NCBI RefSeq assembly: GCF_022965805.1
Contig: NC_133102.1
Coordinates: 11,700,485-11,764,484, forward strand
Direction of reading: 5' to 3'
Length of the DNA stretch: 64,000 nt
Source of the DNA: Primulina eburnea
Taxonomy: Eukaryota; Streptophyta; Magnoliopsida; Lamiales; Gesneriaceae
How positions within the stretch are numbered: position 1 is the stretch's first letter; every line of letters begins with the position of its first letter. Positions 57,922 through 64,000 of the stretch are shown here, one piece after another. The notes under the pieces were generated by a model, which saw only the letters and a program-made list of their open reading frames with translations, was not told the origin of the DNA and made no database searches. The translations under genes were made by a program, and so were the position numbers.

Positions 57922-59310
57922 TTATGTCAACCTCACATCATCAATAACCGGACCACATAAAGAACCCGAATGGTCGCTCTTGGTATGATAAAACGAGCTC
58001 AGAAACCTAACCCTAGTATGGGTTGATGTAGCCTTGAACGTAAGTTTTGCACTTTTGAATCCTCCGGTGCCCTTCGATTCGTAAGGAACTTGAAGAACCA
58101 CTGCTCCCGCACTTGCTTCGACCATCATCGACCCTTGGCAAGAGTTCTTCGCATCACCAACTAAAAATGTGAGCACATAAGTTTTTCCCACTATGGTTTT
58201 CACCCCTTGTGACACCACACTTTCTCTTCCCGCCACCAACTCGACCGCTCGTTTTCCTTCGGGCACTCCGAAATGGTCAGAGTCTATGTACTTCACGGCT
58301 TTAAGTGATTCGATCGACCATCCAAGCAATGGGGAGTGATCATCCTCGATGTTAGGAGGTATCAGCACACCCCATGACGCATTTGGGAAAATATACGGAC
58401 CATTTTCAAAATTTCCGTTCTTCAGTAAATTACCTGAAAACTCAAATTTGATCAAAGTCGTCGATCTAAAAATCCAATGCATGAAAAATAGACGACTCAC
58501 CTCTTTGCAATTTAGGGGGATACAAAGCTACGAGTGCAACCGAGTCGATAAGTGGGCCGCAAGCCGGATCCTTCTCGGAACCTGGGTTATGGATCACTAT
58601 TTCGATCTCGTTGGACTGGGCTACGAATCCCCAGCTATACGAATCCCAACCATCACTGCTATACACAGTTTGGATGGGCAAGATGGCCCAATTTTTGGGC
58701 CCAGTAGATACATTTAATTTCTCTTCTTGCGCACAAGTCCTGCCTGCACTAAAAGAAATGGAGTAGAACATTCCATTTGCGACCTTAACCTTAGTCTTGA
58801 TGGACGCTTCGTCCCCGAGTCGCACGGCGGAGGCTCCCTCAGGAACGACCAGCAACATATCGCCTTGTCTGTGGCCAGATTTTATGTACTCGACGTAGCC
58901 GGAGATTTCCCAAAATGGTATAGCACGAGGGTCAATTATCTTGGTTCCCTTCATTTGGGAGGGTTTTGGCCCATGTTCAAAATTTCCATTTGGCAATGGT
59001 CCTGTTTCAGACAAATATAAAAATAAAGCCACAATATAAATTATTTACAACTAGTCTAGCAATGATATTGAGATTTATTGGGTTGGAGATGTTATATCAT
59101 AAATATATAATTATTTTAGTGAATTATACGTATGAGATTTCAAAATTTAGTATATAGCATTTAACTAGTTTAGTGTAAAAGGGGTCATCAAACTAGTTAG
59201 CTTTGAAAATAAAGTTGGATGAATTTTGAAAGCGTACCGTTTATAAAAGATAATGCAATATTAAGGCTGGCTAAAAGAATCAATGCCACAGCTAGGCTGA
59301 TGCTCTTCAT
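57922..59310 (-). CDS. DUF642 secreted cell-wall protein, three exons
   Basis: Exons 59310-59238, 59001-58501 and 58433-57922 (minus strand), with GT-AG introns of 236 and 67 nt. They join to 1086 nt, 361 residues, normal for this family. ATG at 59310 opens a signal peptide (MKSISLAVALILLASLNIA). Two tandem galactose-binding-like domains follow, each opening with NGNFE..GP (about residues 25-35 and 195-205) and closing with CGP(L/V)ID and conserved Cys pairs. LLVVPEGASAVRLGDE and FGVPEGKRAVELVAG are diagnostic repeats. DUF642 proteins are extracellular, bind cell-wall polysaccharide and pectin methylesterase, and act in wall remodelling; that is family knowledge. Splice sites keep the frame (codon split after base 1 at both). 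This is the only intact gene in the window. Which family member it is cannot be told by eye. Confidence 0.95.
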
Positions 59311-59385
59311 TACACTTTTTAGTGTGTGTTTTGGGTGAGGAATGGGAGAAGAGAATGGATTGAAATGTGGGAAGGGTTGGAGGGG

Positions 59386-59393
59386 TATTTATA
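59386..59393 (-). promoter_or_regulatory. TATA box of the DUF642 gene
   Basis: TATAAATA on the minus strand, 76 bp before the ATG at 59310. A start about 30 bp downstream would give a 5' leader of roughly 45 nt, rich in pyrimidines (CTTCTCCCATTCC). Confidence 0.75.
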
Positions 59394-59477
59394 CATGTGT
59401 TCTTGTCCATAAGAAAGTACTCAAATGAAGAGGAAATGGATAATCACCCATGTTTTTTTTTATCATTCATCCTTTAA

Positions 59478-59510
59478 ATTTTTATTTTATTTTATTTTAT
59501 TTTATTTTTG
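59478..59510. repeat. (TTTTA)n microsatellite upstream of the DUF642 gene
   Basis: About six copies of TTTTA, roughly 100 bp upstream of the TATA box. Confidence 0.85.
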
Positions 59511-59633
59511 TTTCCAAATAATTTAGAAAAATCATTTTCCTAAAGTATCCAGGCCTCTGTCATTTTTTTTCTTCGACTGGGGATTGGGGTCAATTTCATA
59601 TGCAATTAACTCGTTCTCAGGCAAGGTAAAATA

Positions 59634-59792
59634 GACAAAAATTTGTGTGAGACGGTCTCACGGGTCGTATTTGTGAGACAGATCTAATATTACTTTTTAT
59701 GCTAAGAGTATTATTTTTTATTGTAAATATCTGTATGGTTGACCCGAGTCATAGATTAAGATCTGTAAGACGGTCTCACATTAGACTCACTC
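59634..59792 (+). mobile_element. MITE family member B (159 bp, 9-bp TSD)
   Basis: It starts GACAAAAATTTGTG and ends ACTCACTC, flanked by an exact 9-bp duplication GGTAAAATA (59625-59633 and 59793-59801). It is shorter than the 182-bp copies by an internal deletion after AGACAGATCT, which removes the TTATTTGGATCATCCATGA-type stretch present in copies A and D. It lies about 240 bp upstream of the DUF642 TATA box. Confidence 0.9.
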
Positions 59793-59801
59793 GGTAAAAT
59801 A

Positions 59802-62800
59802 ATATAGGTATGATCTTCTTTGATTACGTTTATCACTTATGGAAACGAGCATTCTTTTTTTTTTTCCCTTTTTTATGGAAACGGGTATTATTTTTTATTG
59901 TAAAACATTCATTTTTAATAGATTTAATTCATAAACAGGTGAATTTTAAGCAGACACCACTCATTTTGTTTTGAGGTGCAAGTAACGATCCACAAAGTTC
60001 GTTCTTTGGACTTGTTCGAGTATTAGCTGATCACCCGAGTAAACGTAAAACGTGATTTTCTGGGAAATAAAAATAAAAATGATTGTGTTTAATTAATATT
60101 GGGACCATGTAATGGAACTCAAGGGAGACCATTATGATGCACGTGCAATTCTAGGACCATTATGGTTTTGAATATTTTCTTGTTAAGAATAAGAAAACAT
60201 TAATTACACTCAACAAATTATATTATTAAGTTTTTTTTAATATTGAAATTTGGTTTATGTGGGGAAGGTTGAAGACAATCCACTTTAGCCACCTGCACAC
60301 CACATGGTCGGGGCAGACCAGCAAGATATTCGGTAAAAGATGATTGTACTTCTCAAAATTTTATATAAAATATTTCCTCAAAAAAATAATGTATAATATA
60401 ACACAAAAACTCGTGTGATATCGTCTCTTCATTCAACTTTTTTTGAAATAGATTTTTTATCTGAGATAACCCATCATGATATAATTTTTTTAAATTATTT
60501 AAATATGTGTCTAACTCGATATTGATAGTTTCAACAACTGCGTCGTGGTTGTTCATATTCTTTTTTTCTAAAAAAGATGAGCGAAGATTAGTTTGTAACA
60601 ATCGAATCTCGAACATTAAATATCGTTCCAGATATGAAATCTTGATATAACGCTTTCTTCATGGTCAATTTAAGAAACACATTTTATGATAAAATTATGT
60701 TGTACATTTTAAAAAATTAAGCCACATTTTTTATCCTGTGGCTGCACATGCTTGTTATAGTTGTTTAATGTTGATCGGTTCCAGGAAGGTCATGGGAGTC
60801 CAAGATTCGGTTAGCAGTATATTATTTTGATATGTTGTTTATTCATTGTGTCCATTTTTGTTGGGTGTAATAATTGTCTCTGCTTGATAGAGTGCGATCG
60901 AATCGTGGTGCTTGAGCTGCTGTACGTTTTAAAAGATTTGAGTTGCACCATTATTACTAGCTACAAGTTTTGATAAAACGACAAGCGCTCGGTCCTACAA
61001 TTTTCGTGATCATCAATGAGATGTCATTCATCTATTGAATATACAATTAAAATATATTTCATTACATATAGTATATATGTTTAATCTTATTAGTCGACAC
61101 AGAGATAGACACAATAGGTAAGTAGTATATCAAAATTATATATATTGCTAAACTATGATATGAAGTGGTCATGTTTTTTGGAAACTTGATGTGGTCATAT
61201 TTGGAAAATTCAGAAACATACAAGTAATTGTTACTATGTTTTTTTTTTGTTTTTTTTATTTTTCAATAAATAATTAAAAAATAATATATGTTTGTTAGCA
61301 AAAAAACTACTATTTTTGTATAAAAAACAAAAATCACAAATAAATAAACATATAAGATTAAATGTTGCAATTTTACTTGTACATGAGCTTTATTCACCCA
61401 AAAACAAGAATATAGATTTCTATTTTTAACTTTCGAATGGTTTCTATTTTTGTTATCACCGAGTATTTCATTGAAATATACCTCTTATATTTTGTTTTTG
61501 AGTAAGTTTTTTTGTGAAACAGTATTAATCAGATGGTTGACCTGATTTATATTTACAGTGAAAATAACTATTTTTGACATAAAAATTAATATTTTTCATA
61601 GGTCGGGTTAGAACCGATCGAAGATACATATGACAAAATTAACATGTGAGACGATATCATATAAGTTTTTGTGTTCACTTTTGTATTCCACATCCACTAT
61701 TCTTACTGTGTTTACTATTAGATACCAAATCCCATTCGGTGCTCATACGTATGAGTAACTTTAATATAAATTTAAGATGATTATATAGTTACTATGAAAT
61801 TTTTCCATAAGAGATTGATTGTACCGTCAAATTTTCTGAGTTTAGAATTCATGGTTTAGTCGGGTTATGATATCTAGATGAATTTGATCCATCCAATTAT
61901 GATCCGATGGTTATAATTGCGCTCACGCTATCAATTCAATCCAGCCACACCCTTCGATCATTCTAGTCATGTCATTCAAATTCCTAATTGTTTGCAACTT
62001 CTCAATATTAAGAACATTAGATGGTGGATATATGCCTTTAGATTGACACATTTTATTTCAAATGTGTTTTTATTTTTTAGTTACTTAAACACGGAAATTC
62101 AAATAAGTTCGATTTATTCGAGATGAAATAATCAAATCGATTAAGAACTAAGCGATATTTTTTTTATAAAAAAATAGTTTTATTGTGAGACGGATATCCA
62201 TGAGATAGGTTTATCCGATTAGTGTTGTGAGATTATTTCGAAAATATGTGATTGAACTACAAGGCACGTTTGCAACGCTTTCTTTTAAGAAATGTTTTCT
62301 CCCTCGTTTTCTTATGATACAATGAAGATTTTCTGACTTTCTGGATGACTAAATCAAATCAGAACCTGAAATGAATTTTTTGAACTAATGATGTCATATA
62401 TATAGAAATGAAACATTTATTCAGAACGGACGTGACTTTTAATGAAACAATGCATCCTTTCATGAAAACGCATCATGAAACAATATGTTGATTCCAAAGA
62501 GTTGTTTTACCCCTACAAAAGGTTGTGTGGATTCTGAATAGTTTTTGGGGGCAACACACGACATGATTGGACAGGTCGATCCCCGTAATTTTCGCAGTAG
62601 TAACTTTGTTCGTTATCAACAACAAAATAAATTATGAAAAAATGATCTAACAATTAGTACATAGAGTAAAAAATAATATTTTAATATAAAAAATAATATT
62701 TTTTTCATATATCAGATCGGATAAGAGAATTGTCTCAAAAAACTAAAATATGAGACTGTCTCGTAAGAGTTTTTATACTCAAAAAATACAATGACTTGTT

Positions 62801-63036
62801 GTTTGATTGAGTCATACTTAAAGATACACTAATGTAGACTCCAACCCCATGTGATGCTTTGACGAGGGAATCATATTAATATTTCTGATAAAATATTATG
62901 CAAATCTTACATTTTGGTCTGCAATAATTGCGGGTTAATATAATCTTGTCGCATGTGCAATAATTATCGGGAAATAAAATAAATCATTTAGATAATTATT
63001 AATTATTAATAAATCATTTGTAAATTATGATCTTAT
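59802..63036. other. AT-rich intergenic sequence with degenerate MITE relics
   Basis: No gene recognised. Worn relatives of the 182-bp MITE are visible at about 60400-60490 (AAAACTCGTGTGATATCGTCTC), 61499-61685 (inverted, GTGAGACGATATC near its right end), 62175-62240 (GTGAGACGGATATC) and 62645-62790 (inverted, GAGACTGTCTCGTAAGAG). A short segment at 62540-62640 resembles part of the TR-GAG element (40560-40690). Confidence 0.6.
62540..62640 (+). repeat. relic matching the TR-GAG element's 3' noncoding segment
   Basis: TTTTTGGGGGC, ACAGGTCGATCCCCGTAATT and TTTGTTCGTTATCAACAAC are close matches, in order and spacing, to TTTTGGGGGC, GCAGGTCAATCTCCGTAATT and ATTGTTCATTAACGACAAAC at about 40566-40672. 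No LTR or gag sequence accompanies it here. Confidence 0.65.
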
Positions 63037-63045
63037 TAATATTAT

Positions 63046-63418
63046 GGAAAAAATTTGTATGAGACGGTCTTACGGGTCATATTTTGTGAGACATATATCT
63101 TATTTGGATAATCCATAAAAAAATATTAATTTTTATACTAAGAGTATTACTTTTTAGACAAAAACTTGTGTGAGACGGTCTCACGGGTCGTATTTGTGAG
63201 ACAGATCTCTTATTTGAATCATTCATGAAAAAATATTACTATTTATGCTAAGAGTATTGCTTTTTATTGTGAATATCCGTAGGGTTGACCCGTCTCACAT
63301 ATTAAGATCCGTGAGACGGTCTCACATAACACCCACTCTACTTTTTATTGTAAATATCGGTAAGATTGACCTGTCTCACAGATAAAGATAATGAGATCAT
63401 CTCACCAAAGACATACTC
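63046..63418 (+). mobile_element. MITE family member C, split by member D
   Basis: It starts GGAAAAAATTTG and ends CATACTC, with an exact 9-bp duplication TAATATTAT (63037-63045 and 63419-63427). Copy D plus one 9-bp duplication (191 bp) is inserted at 63157-63347. Subtracting it leaves exactly 182 bp, the family length. Confidence 0.9.
63157..63338 (+). mobile_element. MITE family member D (182 bp), nested inside member C
   Basis: It starts GACAAAAACTTGTG and ends CACCCACTC, flanked by an exact 9-bp duplication TACTTTTTA (63148-63156 and 63339-63347) that is part of member C. Its palindromes GTGAGACGGTCTCAC are best preserved of all copies, so it is probably the youngest. Confidence 0.93.
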
Positions 63419-63427
63419 TAATATTAT

Positions 63428-64000
63428 TATCTTTGAAGAAAATATATGATCTTATTAGGGAGACTAAAAGTGGTCTATTTCTATTCGTTTCTTTTTGAAA
63501 AAAAAATAAAGAAATATATATACAACAAGACAAATGTTCAATTTAGAAGCATCTATTTTTCGAATAAACAATACATAAATATATATTTCATCAAAATTAT
63601 TTTGTAAATTTAATTAATAAAATATAAATTTTCACATATATTTACAAAGAAATATCGGTAAGCATCATTAATTCTGTTATTTTATAATTTTTTTACTATT
63701 TTTTTCTTTTTTGAAAAAAAAAAACAGCTAATTATTTTTAGTTCCAGATACTTTTTTTAAAAAATTTTGGGGAGGTGACAAGTAAGTTTCGAACTCAATG
63801 CTTTATTTTAAATTTAAGATATTATTGTTAGACAGAATCATTCATTGATTAATGATTAATTTAAAAAAATTAACAAATGACCGTTACAGCATTGACATTT
63901 GACACTCATGCTTGCCCTTTTTCTAAATTATACAATTCTCAGCCTTGTGGCCTAAATTCATCTTACGAAAATAAGACTTGAAAGCCCATCGTATTGGGCT
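63428..64000. other. unassigned AT-rich sequence at the right edge
   Basis: No gene, repeat boundary or RNA recognised in the last 570 bases. Confidence 0.6.

Noticed and set aside
58349..59020. Plus-strand ORFs of about 100-120 residues
   Set aside because: Antisense shadows of the DUF642 exons.

Overview
This window is plant nuclear DNA, almost certainly from an eudicot. It holds nested Ty3/gypsy and Ty1/copia LTR retrotransposons, hAT transposons with 8-bp target duplications, a LINE relic, gene-proximal MITEs, and one intron-containing DUF642 cell-wall gene. There is no prokaryotic gene organisation. A Lamiales/Gesneriaceae origin is possible, because the accessory ORF of the large copia element resembles proteins I associate with that group. 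That is recollection, not a search result.

Layout. (1) Positions 1-14797: a Tekay-type Ty3/gypsy element on the minus strand. Its left LTR starts before the window and is split by a hAT transposon (366-5878, 8-bp TSD). That hAT is itself split by a solo LTR (about 2827-4046). (2) 14798-18527: fragments of older gypsy elements and a LINE. (3) 18528-21018: a minus-oriented solo LTR of the same family as the gypsy element, with an exact 5-bp TSD. (4) 21497-31971: a decayed minus-strand copia element split by two solo LTRs (22788-25454 and 26702-28616). (5) 33943-54817: a decayed plus-strand Sirevirus-like copia element of about 20.9 kb. It is inflated by a minus-strand TR-GAG-type non-autonomous gypsy element (39553-44835, TSD GGATA) and a second hAT (48973-53215, TSD CTCAACTG). 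Between its RNase H region and 3' LTR lie two divergent accessory genes, each with its own TATA box. One is a roughly 146-codon antisense gene (45602-46040) and the other a long plus-strand ORF (46683-53619). (6) 54818-64000: the gene-bearing part, with the DUF642 gene on the minus strand (57922-59310, three exons) and at least four members of one 182-bp MITE family with exact 9-bp TSDs.

Apart from the DUF642 gene, every protein gene seen here is a broken transposon gene. The least ordinary signals are: the antisense mini-gene and its divergent promoter; GC-rich palindromes upstream of TATA-like boxes in several different LTR families, with arm changes that preserve pairing; a roughly 25-copy tandem array of hairpins in the TR-GAG element; a GT-AG intron-like insert at the gag/protease junction of the Tekay element; and the fact that all six nonsense codons in that element can be explained by C-to-T or G-to-A transitions. 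All boundaries were read by eye. No alignment or database search was run.
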